This document shows positions 45,200 to 58,450 of a stretch of 64,000 nucleotides of DNA, one piece after another. Location: contig NC_135174.1 of the NCBI RefSeq assembly GCF_041146795.1, positions 17,788,878 through 17,852,877 of the forward strand. The letters run 5' to 3'. The notes beneath the pieces were generated by a model. It searched no databases. It was not told where the DNA came from and worked only from the letters and a program-made list of their open reading frames with translations. Position 1 is the stretch's first letter. The number at the start of each line of letters is the position of its first letter. Position numbers and translations under genes: made by a program. The stretch is from Maylandia zebra. Lineage: Eukaryota; Chordata; Actinopteri; Cichliformes; Cichlidae.

Positions 45200-47597
45200 T
45201 GGGGGTGGGGGGTCATAGTTTGGTCCCGCCTTCACTGTTGTGATTGGTGAGGGGGTAGGGACAGGCTTAGGGCGTCGGGGGGTTCCCGGGAGGCATCTTC
45301 CTTGGGGGGCTCAACCGGGGTAGCGGTCACGTCCGGTTGGGGGCTCTGTTGGCTCTCAGGTGACTGTTTCCTCGCGGCTGCGTGCAGCGGGGCTAGGGGA
45401 GGGTCTGTGCTGACGGACGTGGGTTACTGACCTGGCAACCTGGCTGCCCCTGGGTGGGTCCGGGATGGGCGTGAGGTTCTGGGGGCGCTCCGTCTCTGGG
45501 CTGGGGCCCGGGCCGGGCCTCGGGGGCTTGGGTCCTGGTTGGTGTGCTGCCGGGGTTGTGGGCGGGTGGGTGCATGGGGGCCCGGCCCTGGAGCAGGGTG
45601 CCGCCGGTGCGTCGAGCCGCCTGGGGGGCTCTTCAATGTAGTCTGGAAGATGTGTGGAAGGTGGGGTGGGTGCAGTTTTCTCTGTGGTGGGGTTGGGTGG
45701 ACTGTCCAGGGCTCTGTGGAGCCGGAGGGCGCTACTGCACTGGGCCCCGGTCTGATGGGCCTGGGCCCCCCTTCCCTGGCGGGTCGCGGAGGGTGGGAGT
45801 GCCTACTGGGGTCAGCGGGGGAGCTGGCCCCAGGGAGGGGTTACCTGCCCCTCCCTTCCTTCCCTCCCCATCTCCAGCTGCCTCCCTCTTCCTGCTCCTC
45901 CACAACCACCCACACATGCAGGGCCTTGGAGTGGGGGTATGTCACCAGGGTGCAGAGGAGGCTACCCCCCCCCGTCCCCTTCTGGCTGCCTCTGCCTCAA
46001 TTTTATCCCACAACTTAGACATTCACATTATTCACACTCTCATTACACATACATATAGGATCTTGGGGGTGGGCACAATCACGGAGTCCAAATTACCATC
46101 AGGGTGTATACCTCACCCCTGACGTCGTTGCCCACCTCTCAATTTTAAATACACTTAGTCATTGAGGGCTAGCAGGAGGGACTATGCGCTTACCTGCTGC
46201 TCCTTGGCAGGTAGCTCCATGCCCTCCTGGGTTTTAATTACACCTTAGAACACATATGCATCAACACTACAATGAGCGGGTGGAGGGAGGTTTGGAGTCT
46301 TCTCCCACTCCCATTCTCTGCGGCCTGCTGGAGCGGGAGGGCTAGTAGGAGGAGTTGGCCGTCCGACTGCGGTCTGGGGTGTGGGGCCTCCCTGCTGCTG
46401 CGGAGTCGGGGTGGTCTGCCTCTCCCCACCGCAGGGAAAAGGGTAACACCACCTGGGTCTGGGTGCAATTCCCCCCTCCAGGGGCAAGGGTACCTACACC
46501 CGGTTTGTAGAGTACGCTTGGGGAGTGTGATTGTGTGTACAGCGTCTCTTTATGTCTGTCTCCACGTTGGTTGAGTGTGGAGTGAGTGCATATGAGAGCA
46601 TGAGGGTGGGAATGGATGTTTGTGTCTGTGGGTGCCTGTATGTCTGTGTCTATATGTCAGGTTGGGTATCAGACGCCACCTCTCTGGGGACACCTCAGGC
46701 CCTCCAAGGTTTGGAGGCCTATCTCCACCCACCACCACTTCCCCTGCCGGTGGCGGACTCCCTCAGGTGTCGGTGTGTTGGTGGTTCTTTGTGTCTGGGG
46801 GTGGGCGTCCGGGTACACACCGGCTCACTCCTTGGCGGCCGCTTGTCGGGGCCTGGGGCTCGCTCGGGCCCCTTTGGAGGTGGGGTGCCCCCGGCCTCTC
46901 GGCCTGGGGCTCGGTCACTCAGGCACAGCTGGGGGCCGGCGGAGCTCACGGGCGCGTCACTGCAACTCCCCCTGACTTCTGCTCCGCGGCTGCTGGGCGA
47001 GCCCTCATCTGGGACTCTCCTCAGCTCTTACTGGAACAATGGCGCGGCTGCCCCTCTGTTGGTCTTCCATGGTCTCTTGTGTTCTGGGGGCCTCTGGATG
47101 TCTGGAGTTTTGATCTCCTCCATACCCGCTTCACACCCTGGAGGACGGGGCTGTGGCCCCCCCACACTCCCTAGCAGATCATTACATGGAGAAACCTTTG
47201 GAATGCAAGCATGCTGATCCACACAGGTATGCACACATGGGTATTCACAGACGCGGACTAAAGCTTTCTTGGCTGCTGCCTCAAAGCACACTGTGCGCTG
47301 TCTATCTTGCGTGCTGCACAATATCATTTATTATTTAGTAAATATTGATATCTATGACTAGCTAGTTTATTGTGATGGTGCTTTGTTTTTTCTATTATTA
47401 TGTTGCTCTTTGTTGTTTGCTGTCTCCTCTGTTTGTTTTTTTTGTTTGTTTTTTTTTTTTCTCCATACAGGTGACCCAGGAGTTCTTTTTTTTTTTTCTC
47501 TCTCTCTTCCCCCCCCCTCTCACCGTCTCTTCTCCCCTTTGGTTTTCTTTCTTTCTCTCCCCCTCTTTCTCTCATTCATTCCCCCTGTTCTATTTAT
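45200..47597 (+). other. GC-rich, G-tract-rich 3' region of the LINE
   Basis: Starts directly after the RT stop. It is rich in GGGG runs and then becomes pyrimidine-rich (TTTTTCTCTCTCTCTT and similar) before the A tail. Many open frames here, on both strands, result from high GC. I regard the stretch as the untranslated 3' part of the element. Its length (2.4 kb) is unusual. Confidence 0.7.
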
Positions 47598-47623
47598 AAA
47601 AAAAAAAAAAAAAAAAAAAAAAA

Positions 47624-47689
47624 TGACAAAGGATGAACTGAAGCTCTGCCATCACGTAATGTCGCATACTGCTGTTTCTGATGTCATTT
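47624..47689 (+). other. 66-bp segment between two A runs, probable 3' transduction
   Basis: Non-repetitive-looking sequence lies between the 26-A tail and the second A run, and inside the target-site duplication. This is the classic arrangement when a LINE transcript reads past its own tail signal and carries flanking DNA from its source locus. Confidence 0.7.
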
Positions 47690-47708
47690 AAAAAAAAAAA
47701 AAAAAAAA

Positions 47709-47724
47709 GGAATCACTAATGAGA
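47709..47724 (+). repeat. right target-site duplication of the LINE
   Basis: GGAATCACTAATGAGA directly after the second A run. It marks the true 3' end of the insertion. Confidence 0.92.
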
Positions 47725-50700
47725 ACAAAACTGTGTAGCTGCAGCTGTTACGCTCCATAACTGCTTTTTAACGACGCGACAGGAGTTCAGCGCGTTCTTA
47801 CAACTACATCAGTTCATCCGTCTTTGCCACTGCTGCGTGGCATCTCGAGTTTTTCCCTGCACACAGGTATCCTCCAGCTGAAGCAGTGACTCAGTGTGAG
47901 ACCACAGTGGAGGAAGTGGGATCTGCTGACTGCCTGTATCTTTTATTTGAACGAACTCTGATGCCAACAATAAAGCCGCTGCCTCATTATCTACGTGCCT
48001 TCCAGGACAGGGCTTGCACTGACGCGTGACCTCTGTGCCATTCATCCTATTCAGACATATTAAAGTGGCAGGCTGGCACGTGCCTGTGCAACCCACAAAC
48101 GCACACTAACGCACTGTTAGAATCCTCTGGAGTTGGCTGGGCGTCTTTTCATTGAGTTTGTTTACCGGGGACTCTGGCTGTGCAGCAGTGCAGCGTGCTT
48201 CCATCCAGAATGCTGAGTCCAGCGAAACACATTCACCCCGAAACAGCATAATCAAAGCAGGTGGACTGTTCTAGATATTTAAAAAAAAGAAATACTGGGA
48301 CATCTGCTGTCTCGCTTTTGGCCATCTGGTCTTTCAGCACATAGGATGGAGGGAGAGAAAGAGATGGCCTGACAGTTGTCAACACAAGTCATGTGGTTTT
48401 ATGGCCATGTGTTTATAGAGTGAATGGCTCTCAGGCCTCCTGTGGGGTGATGACATGACCAATTGAGATATCAGTGGAGTTTTATTTTAAACAAACAAAG
48501 ACCGGAAGCAGAGCGTAAACATGGGATTATTTAGTTTACGATATTATAATGATTGATGGTCTAATCTATGTTATATTCCATGTCTGCTTTATAAAATATC
48601 AGTCATAAAAATGTCTGAAAAATTTTAAAAAAAATGTCAAAGTACAAAAATATAATGTTTGCTGATTGTTTTTCTAGCAGTCAACTTATGCACATGCATG
48701 CATAAAAAGCAGCTCGCATTGCTCTAAACAACAAATAAAAAGGGCACAGAAGAAATAGGAGCGCAGCCTTGCTTTACAATGCATTTCATCCAGATGAGGC
48801 AGCACTTCCATGGCCTCAGCCAGCTGCATGTAGAGAACACATCTGGCGAGCTGATTCAAATGACCGCAGATGCCAAATTCTTGTTTAAATATTTGGCGGA
48901 CCCATGTTGCTCTACTCAGACATGTGAGCAGGCCCCAGTGACTACACAGAGAAAAACGGCAAAAGCATCCAAACCTACTAGACAGCATGTTAACATGCCA
49001 ACTTTGCATATCAGTACAAACAATTTCTACAGTAGAAAAAAAACTCTTCCTTTTACTTCTAATCATACTCAAGTTAAGTGTAAAGGGTGAAGTAATATAC
49101 AAGGCATCATGTAACGTAAGTATTTTGGACACATAAATACAAGAACAGAATGATAATGGTAACAATATGACAGAGCCAACTAGATTTTCACTAGTCTAAT
49201 ACAGAGGCCTAGATACTGGTTGGCAACCACCGTCAAAAAATGTATATTCCGTGATGCAAGGAGGTATATGCTGTGCACAGAAACATCTTGTAATCTTGCT
49301 TTGATCATTAGATCATTAGCTTGCACGGAAAGCACCAAAAAAAGCAAACATTATGCCTCACTGTTACCACCAACACATTTCTAAAGGTGCAACTTTTACT
49401 TTGAAGGCAAATATTCAAAGATTCCACTTTGAGTCGCACTTTCTCAAGTTTAAATACTGCTCGGCTACTAGTTCACGAGTGTTTGCTGACAAGTCAGTGT
49501 TTGCCATGCAAACTACAGGCAGCTGTGGCAACGACTGCTAACGACTGTCAGTAACCTACACCGGCCACTCATGGTTGGTGATTAATCGTTAACAGATGTT
49601 TGGAGGGTATCTCCGATACCGACGTAATGTTCAGGAAGAAGAAAGTCACTAAGCTATTTCTGAAAATGTAACAAACTGATTTAAACTGAAAATGCCTTTA
49701 AACTATAATTATTGGAATTAACCATCATGGTGTCACCAACTTGTTTTTAGAAAACAAATGTGATTAGATTGAAACTAGTCATTGAGACCTTGAAATAATT
49801 AGGGAAGGTGTCTCTCGAGGTATAGAATTAAGTGAGTATGTCATAGGTCCCCCCTGGCCTTTAAAACAAATGCAGGCACTTCTCCACCTCCTGAAGCCAT
49901 GTCATTATTTTATAGATCTTCTGCAGTTTACTCCTGGAGACCTGTGCATTATGCTGTTTATCTTAAACATATCATATCTGTCTGAGGACTGTAAAATTAC
50001 AGTATTACACAAAAATATCCTCTGGTTAGCAAAACATACTGCAATACAAAGCAGCTCTTACTTGCTTTCTTTCCTAACAGTTAACTGGGTCATGGTAAGA
50101 CAAGCCCATCTATGGTGCTTTTCATATCAGTCATCTTCCACACCTATGTTTTCCAGCAGTGCAGCCAACCCAGTCTTGTTTATAAATCCTCTAGATACCA
50201 AAATCTTCTGCAGTCAATTATTTTGGACACAATGACAATTAGTATTTCACTTATTTACTTGATTTCAAATGCCCATTATGGGGCTGGTAAGGTTAAAGCT
50301 ATGAGGAAAGTTCAAGTAACATTGCAAGTGTTGCTGCTGAATGTAGGGAAAAACCCTGGGTGGAAACACTCTTTTTTGGCTCATCCATAGAGCCAGATCC
50401 ACCTCCGCCTCCACATTTTCATTGAGTTTGCTTTCCTGCATCTCTGCAGCTTGGCCAGCGCACAAACATTCCACAAGGGAATGCAGTTATTTTTCAGACT
50501 CCACTTCATCCTGACTACTTTTTTCTTTCCTCCCATGACTCACTCCACTCACATAGTTGTCCTTCCATTCCTTTCTAAAGCCTACACGTGTTGAATATCA
50601 ATGGCTTGCATGACACACACACACACACAGGGTGGAACTGTTCGTTTGCATAAACATTTCCACACTGAGCAGCACAGCTCAGACGACTGCACTCAGAGAG

Positions 50701-53059
50701 CCGAGGCCTCGTTGTCATAGATACAAGAGATGTGTTTGGATGGCAGAGGGTTTTTCCTGAGAGGACCCCAGAGGTACCCGAGGATATGCCGCACCCTTAA
50801 AACATGGATGACTCCTAATAGCTTGCATATGAGCTGTTACATAACATGTCTTTCCTCAGGGATCAAACCATGACGTGCCAGCAGAAAAATTATAAATTCA
50901 TGGAGGGTGAAACCTTTCACATGTTCTCTCCAAACTTTTACACAATTCGGGGTGAACTGAGGACACTGCGAGAGACTTCCAAGATGGCGATTTCTAGCCT
51001 TCTTTAACGCGTTTTCCTTACGGGGCTTGATGTTTGTTAATTATATCTTGGGATAACTTTTACTGGGACTGGCCTGGAATCATCTGGGCACAAAACTGAA
51101 ATACCAGCCTTGTAGGAATTTGGCACAAATTCTGCCAAAAACACTGAAGCGTGAACCACACCTATCTTTAAATCACTGTGCAATGACAAGAAGATATTTG
51201 AGAAAAATGAACATGGTTGCATGAAACAGGATGTAAAAGCTCAACAAAGCTAACGATGAGTCATAGAAAGAAAAAGTACAAGATGTAGCTTTACTCAGAA
51301 GTAAAGTAAAGGTCTATAATTGTAATGTCTGCCAGCTATCAAACTGAGCAAATCACTCAGCCTTGGTGAAGTTTTGAGTTTCTTTTGTTTAGTCTATCAC
51401 ATTACAAGTAAGAAAAACTTCTGTCAGTCTCTCCGCCTCGGTGACCGTCCCAACTTGTCTGTTAGATTTAAGCTTTTTTGTCAACAATGTGTCTTATTGT
51501 GCCAACATAACTGGCTCGTATGAACACGAGCAGGCCTTAATTTACTTAGTTCCCTCTTCCAAAACATGCATGCTTAAGTTCTTCCTTTGGACACTTCACT
51601 TTTTTTTTTTTTACCGGTACATCAAGTCCAAAATAACTAACCGTTCTCATCATTAAGCCAACCAAACCAAAACTGTGCTGCCAACAAAGACTGCGAGCGA
51701 TGCTGTCATTGTTAAGGTGTGGGAAATACCTTGTCTTGGAAGTGATGGAATACTTTGTAATCGGAAGAAAAAATGGAATTCCCCATGCTTTCTTAAGTTA
51801 CTTTTACTTTTGCTACTTGTCCTTCGGGATACTGTGCAGCAGCTGTTGAGTGCATTTTATTGTTTGTAACAATCATAATAATGTATAACATTTGTGCTGC
51901 GTGTAATACAAGCAAACTGAGTCAAACATCTCAGGTTTCTTTGCTGATATAGGATCGTGCTGCCAGTATTAATAATTTAGTGTGCAGGAAGTTTCTGTGC
52001 ATCCAAAATTGTGACTGGATGGTAAACACAAAAAGAGGGCAAGATAACAGAAACAGATACCTAAAATTTCATTAAAGCTAGTAACTTTTTGATTTCAGTT
52101 GGATTACAATGTTTGACAGATGTGTGTCACTGCGAAAGCAGTGCGATTGCTAACCATGAGGGTATAATACAGAAACTGAAGCAAAGACTACAGATACTCT
52201 GACTGACTGCCAGTCGATGGTGTGAGTCTACATGTGCACATGACTTTACTACTGTGTTAAAAATGTCAAAGGTGCAAAACCGAAATAACATAACCATTTT
52301 TGTTGCTTATGCTCATGCAGATATGGAGCAGAATAAAACCACAAACACCAAAGATGGCGATAAACGAAGATTCAAACATCACCAACCCAGCAGAGCGAAT
52401 CCATGTTGATAAGTTAGTCTGCACGGTCAAAGTAAATACATACATTGTCCTGCAAGAGACATGCAGAAATAAATGGTGCACAAGAGGGAACTAGTTAATC
52501 TATCACTCTACCCATTAACTCACTGTAAAAGCATGCACATCAGGAAATAGACACATTAAAATTGAAAGTACAGTTACGCTCTTGTAAACACTCTTTGCTT
52601 ATTCATAAATGTAAATATTCTGTTTGTTAAGCAGTTAGTGGGATGTATATGTACAGAACTGATCTCCAATGACAAACCCACCATGGGGCCCAAAGAGTGT
52701 ATAAAAGTTGATACAACCTCCGACCCTAAAGTCAATGTGAAAGTGCCAGGAGTGACCAGTTGAGGCGACTCTTCTGGTTGCAAAATGAAGTCAGTTTGTA
52801 TACAAATCTGTCACGAACCTCCTTATGATCTCAGTAAACACTCTCCTAATGAGTTCATGATCTCAATTACCAATTTAACTCAACATGAGGCTCTATTCGT
52901 ACATTATGCTGTAGGTTGTAGCTACCCTGTAAAGAACGGGTCATGTCCGTATCAGCACGCAGTGTCTTCAGTTTCTCATCCAGATCCAACTCTTTACTTG
53001 TTCACTATTTAGTTGTACACAAAATGCTAAGGAGCCGCTTGCTTAGTTTTTCTTTACTT

Positions 53060-53130
53060 TCAACTTTCTTCTTCACAAGGGGTCGCCATAGAAGAAGCGC
53101 CATGTGTTTTTACACCAGCTTCCCCACCTG
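53060..53130 (-). mobile_element. short 3'-end fragment of an RTE-like LINE
   Basis: Contains AAGGGGTCGCCATAGAAGAA, the worn 3' motif seen in the 31.1-kb copy. Very short, low certainty. Confidence 0.35.
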
Positions 53131-54992
53131 ATGCAATCTCCAGGAATTAGGTGAATGTGTTAACCATCACACTATTGGGTTCTCTTTATTTCGGTAAGGT
53201 TTGTAAAAAAAATGAACAGATTAGCTACGCATTTGCAACAATATTGATACAAACAGTGCCATCCTCAAGTATCACGGGTGCAGATAGGCAGGCACACAGC
53301 CCCTCCCCTCACTAGCAGCTGAACACATGAACAATTCACAGCACTAAACAGCTCTTTCTGGGGTACTTCGAAAGGTCAGTAAAGCTCTGTTTCAAAAACA
53401 CTTGGGTATTTTACTGTAACTTGGCTGTTGCACAGGTTAACACCAGCTGTTTAACCATTAGCAATTACCCAATAGCCACATTAGCCATCTGTTAGTATTA
53501 TACAAAACTGACTAGCAGCTATGTATAATAATAAAACAATAATGTAAATGTTGGAGACAGGCAGCAATCAAACCTCAACACTCCTACCTATCAGTAACGT
53601 CTACAGACAGCATTAATTTACCAAAAACAAAAAATGTTTGTGTTGAAAATATGTTACGTTTCTTTTGAAGTCCAGAAAAATCTACCAGCTAGAATTTAGC
53701 ATCTAGACAGAAACAGCAGCAGCCTACTTTACCAACTCTATTTGAGTAACGTCAACAAAAAACATGGTGCCAAGTCACAAGAAACACAGCACTACCTCAA
53801 ACCAGATAAAAAACATTCTCACACTTTACACTTAACGTTACTATATATTATTTTTTCATTACATCAGACAACTAAAAAGTGTGCTATGATGTTACTGGGG
53901 GTTTTTTTGTTTACGACCTTAATTTTTTGTTCTCAGTTTACCCTGTTATCATCTTGAAAACAGTACTGAGAATCAAGTGTTTTCCTGTGAAGGAAAGCTT
54001 TTGTTACAGAAAAAGCTATTGTTTAGTGGACTATTGTTATTCTGTCTGCAGAGAAAGTGGCAGAGAAAGCTACATGTTCATGGTAAATTACTAGGATGGT
54101 AATAAACAATGACCAGATCGGTTTCCTTTTTAAATATAACCCTAAAACACCTCATTTATGTGAAATAACAATATCATATTTTTTGTTAACTTGAAAACTG
54201 GTATCATGACTGGTCCACCATATACAGCACTGTTTGTCTCGCGCTCAGATCTGATTATTTCTAAGTTATCAAACTTTTATCCACAAAGATATCTGCAAAG
54301 TTACATTATTGCCATTATATACATATCGATAAATGACCAATATCGCTAATCTCGGAAGTATGTGATGTAACATTGAAGATCCCGTGCACTTACGTCAGAC
54401 CACAATGTCGCCTGCGGTTCTCGTTTTGAGGACATCTGTTTACAAAATCACAATGTGTGTGATGACTTCATTGAAAGATCAAGAAGAAATCCCCCTTCAC
54501 TTTAACGCTAGTCAAGAGTTGGGGGGTAAATCACTAATGCTATATCCTCTGAGGTGATGGAAACACGGTTGTGTGTGTGTGTGTGGCTGTGTGTGTGTGT
54601 GCTGATCTCGCTCACATGGCATAACAACTGACAGCGACGACCACAGGTGACAGACAGACAGCGGGGGGATTATTTAGTCTGCAGCACCTGTGTTTACTGC
54701 CATCACTCATTCAGCTCACGTCAGTAGTCCGCTGGAGTAATAGCTGCGTATTAACACACCGTAGGACGTGTCTGCGGACTGTCATGTATGGGGTACACCC
54801 CAAAAGTGCCGCTATTAGAGCGCACACTTCAATGAACAAATTGTAAAAGTCTCAGGTCTAGTAGAGAAAAAACTGATGTCGTGGCTATAGACAAAAAACC
54901 GCGTATTTCTATGTAACTGAACCCCGGTGCTTATAAACTTCGACTGGCACCGTGTAGCAGTCAACGTTTGACTTTCAATGCGCTTTGCTTAC

Positions 54993-55380
54993 CTTTTGGG
55001 ACCAGGCCGTTAGATCCACTCAGACTAGATACCCAACTTCTCGAGCCTGGTGATGTGGTGCGGTGTTGGCGGAGTTGCCCTTCTCCACGACACCGCAACT
55101 TTTTAACAGCTACGCGTCCCACAGCCTCGGAGCTGTGCGCCGAGTCATTATTTCCTAGAAGAGCTGTGTGGTTTTGTTTGCGAAAGGCATTAAAACATGT
55201 TGACACGCAAGAAGCGGTCCGGCTGTGGTCCTCTGCGGGTGTCGATGTAATCAGCTGTCATCACATTAGCCACGAGAAGAGCCGAGCTGCTCTGCGCCTC
55301 TCCTCTCCATGCTTACACACTTTCAACGCCACCCACTTTTCCCGAACAGACCCGCGGCTGGCTCGGCTGATGCCTGACTG
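54993..55380 (-). other. dnmbp: dnmbp non-coding first exon and promoter-proximal GC-rich region
   Basis: The stretch is clearly richer in GC and CpG than its surroundings. On the minus strand it ends in an excellent donor, CCAAAAG|GTAAGC, at 54993/54992. It lies upstream of the first coding exon, whose own acceptor at 32355 requires a 5' leader exon. A reading frame crosses it on the minus strand but the coding exon has its own ATG, so I treat it as untranslated. The transcription start is not determined; 55380 is the edge of the GC-rich segment. Confidence 0.65.
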
Positions 55381-57029
55381 AAAAGATTTGAGCAACCTGG
55401 CTACTTTTACTCTAGCTTTATATGAAGTTTTTCAAAAGTAGTGTTAGAAGAGTATGTATGTGTGCACTGTTATTTATTCAAAAATGAATAGATTAGTATA
55501 TACGTGATAACTACTGGGGCCTGTTTCAGTGCAGAAGCCCATTAGCTTACGTTATGCTATCGCATACACATCTTGATATTTTTACTCCTAAAATCAGCTA
55601 AAGTAGCTTGGCATGACTCATATTTCAAATATTTATAATTTAGCAGCCCCTAGGTTAATCCACTGTATAAAGCAACCTTAGAAGCTTGGCTTAAAATGGT
55701 GCTTTTAGGCCAAGTTTCTTGTGATTGGTTACTCTTCCAAAACAGAAGGTTTAAACAGTACATGGGTGCAGCTGGTTATTCGCTGTCTTTGACATCATAT
55801 AGGAGAAAAAAATTGCAGGAAACTCAATGTTTGAGGAGCCTGAATATTCTAACTTCATGATCCGAAATTTGGGGCCTTTTTATCATTTGCATCCAGTATT
55901 GTATTTTATTACTCTCTATATGTCTCTAGATCACTGAAAATTACTTCGACCTGGGCCATTTTTACATATGACACATTATTATTAGACAAGAACAGAGAGC
56001 ATCCAGTTTTGTTCTGTTTTTTCAGTTATCAGTCAACTGGCTGATTACAGTTTTTCAAATGTAATCCACTAGAGTGGCTCTCTAAATTTTAAAATCTTTA
56101 ATTCTGTTTAATTTCAGGGTCTTCTTGGACTAGCATAGTTAATATTTTTGTAAACCATGTATCCAAACGTTAGAATTTGCTGCTTAACCTAGTCATTTTA
56201 ATCAGCTTTAATAATACAGTCACATGTTGCTTGTAGAAGCCCTTTGAGAGACAGAACAAACCCGTTTACAAGCAGGGAATAAATATATACCAATGCTTTC
56301 TCGGTTCTTCAGTCTCATTTCACCACAGGTCAGCACTCGTTTGTACTGTGACGTTGACCCAAACCAAAAAAAAAAAAGTGTTCACAGCAGTTTTAGGAAG
56401 TAACATCATCCCCAAGTTTGGAACTTGTGAGTTTCCGTCTTTCTTTATTTGGTGACCGCACAAGTCATTTGACTGAAATTAATCCTGACTGTTGAGATTT
56501 TTTTCTTTAATGTGGTAAGTGTTTTGGGACTAGAAGTAAATGTAAAGAAGAAGAATTTAGTTTAATACAGCTTTCTGACACCCAGCAGGAAGGTGTCACT
56601 AGTATCCTCTTATGTGGCTGTCTTCTCAAACTGCAGCTCTTTCATTTGGAGTCATTAGGACGCTGAAATCTTTTTTTAGAGACAGAAAATCATAGTGGCC
56701 GCATGAGCAATTATATGTTGGGTAGATCTTTTCGCAGCCATGGTGTTGTGGTGTGAAATCAGTTTTTGCTGCCTCTGCAGTAATAACAGCTTCCTCATAT
56801 GTGATCTTGTATATGCAGAACAATGGGAGGAAACAGTCAGTTGGATGCTTTAGCTTTGAGCAGAGGACACGGAAAAGGAAAAGATACAGGACCGGACACA
56901 CTGTCGCCTACATTGAAATGGACTTAAACCAGCATAAACAGAAATGCTTACAGTTTTTGTTTATGCTGGTTTATTAAAAAGCACTATCACTGTGTTGGAA
57001 CCCCTTTTGTGATCAGCATTGCTTTCATT

Positions 57030-57650
57030 TTTCATGGCAAAGATTCAACAAAATGTTTTGGAAAATTCTTCAGAGATTTTGGTTCATATTGATGTGATAG
57101 CATCACACGGTTGCTGTATGTGTGTCGGCTGCACATCCATGATGTGAATCTCCCATACACCACATCCCAAATGTGCTCTTTTGGCCTGAGATCTGGTGAG
57201 TACGCTGAACTCACTTTCTTCTTGCCATATTTTGTTTCTTGTCTTATTCAAGAAACCAGTTTGATCATACAGGAATGGACATCATCATCAACAATACTCA
57301 GGTGGACTGTGTTGTTTAAACAATGCTCATTTGGTGCTAATGGATCCAAAGCATACCAGAAAAATATCCCCAACACCATTACACCACTACCAGCAGCCTA
57401 AACTGTTGATACAAGACAGGATGGATCCATGCTTCCATGATGTTTACCTCAAGAATCATCACGTCAGACCAACTGTGGTGAGAAAATTTGCATCTTATCC
57501 TCATTGTCCTGTTCTTAGCCCACAGGAGTGGATGCCTATAGTTTTCTGCTGCTGTAGGCCATCTGGCCTTCTGCAAACCTTCTTTTGTAATGACTTGTAA
57601 TTTGAGTTACTGTTGCCTTTCTATCAGGTCAAAGCAGTCTGGCCATAGTC
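57030..57650 (-). mobile_element. degenerate Tc1/mariner-type transposase remnant
   Basis: On the minus strand it reads SPDLRPKEHIWDVVYGRFTS, a worn copy of the SPDLNPIEHLWD motif that carries the last catalytic acidic residue region. More of the same element follows to about 57650 with deletions. Confidence 0.7.
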
Positions 57651-57654
57651 CTCT

Positions 57655-58450
57655 GACATTAAATTAAATTAAACTTTTTAAAATCCAGTTTTATTTATAT
57701 AATGCCAAATCCCAACAACAGTTGCCTCAAGGCACTTTATATTGTAAGGTAAAGACCCTATGATAAGACAAAGAAAATGGAGAAAAACAAAGAAAACCCC
57801 TATGACCCCCAGGAGCAAGTGCTTTGGTGACAGTGGGAAGAAAAAACTCCCTTTTAACAGGAAGAAACCTCCAGCAGAACCAGGCTCAGGGAGGGGCAGC
57901 CATCTGCTGCGACCAGTTGGGGGTGAGCAGATGAAAATAGGACAAAGGCATGCTGTGGAAGAGAGCCAGAGATGAATAATAACTAATAATTTAATGCAGA
58001 GAAGTGTATACAGACATAGTGAGTAAAAAAGGTGACTGAAGAAGAAACACTCAATGCATCATGGGAATGCAGCAGCCTACACCTATCGCAGCATAACTAA
58101 GGAAGGACAGGGTCACCTGATCCAACCATAACTATATGCAAGCCTAATCTTAAAGAGTGTCTGTCTGCTGAATCCAAACTAGAAGCTGATTCCACAAAAG
58201 ATGGCCTGAAAGCTGAAGGCTCTGCCTCCCATTGTACTTTTAAACACTCTCGGAACCACAAGTAAGCCTGCAGTCTGAAAGTGAAGAGCTCTAATGGGGT
58301 GATACCGTACTATCATGTCATTAAGATAAGATAGCATCTGACTATTCAAGACCTTGTATGTGAGGAACAGGATTTTAAATTAAATTCTGAATTTAACAGG
58401 AAGCCAATATGAGAGAAAAGCTTTCTGTCTTTTAATCTCTGTCAGTACTC
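57655..58450. repeat. abundant teleost dispersed repeat
   Basis: Contains TTATATTGTAAGGTAAAGAC and GAAACCTCCAGCAGAACCAG, which I recognise as a common fish repeat. I am not sure of its class. It begins straight after the Tc1 remnant. Confidence 0.55.

Larger units (their letters stand above)
42188..47708 (+). mobile_element. 5'-truncated L1-type LINE, about 5.5 kb, with target-site duplication
   Basis: The 5' end cuts in just before the reverse transcriptase ORF; ORF1 and almost all of the endonuclease part are missing. The RT ORF is followed by a very GC-rich, G-rich 3' region of about 2.3 kb, a pyrimidine-rich stretch, a 26-A run (47598-47623), 66 bases of other sequence, and a second A run (47690-47708). 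A 16-bp direct repeat GGAATCACTAATGAGA flanks the insert (42172-42187 and 47709-47724). This shows it was inserted by target-primed reverse transcription and is recent, since the copies are identical. It lies inside dnmbp intron 1 in antisense orientation to the gene. Confidence 0.9.
32355..54992 (-). other. dnmbp: dnmbp intron 1
   Basis: 22.6 kb. It carries the Tc1 remnant, the hAT element, the hAT-like composite, the young L1-type insertion and an RTE scrap. The stretches 33.2-36.9, 37.9-39.8 and 47.7-54.9 kb show no gene or repeat I can name. Confidence 0.7.

Noticed and set aside
45539..47217. Several long frames on both strands in the GC-rich stretch
   Set aside because: Stop codons are rare in GC-rich DNA. 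The proteins are Gly/Pro/Trp-rich without motifs, and the region is the 3' part of the LINE.
54968..55381. 137-codon plus-strand frame
   Set aside because: Antisense to the GC-rich dnmbp first exon; that strand lacks the splice donor seen on the minus strand.
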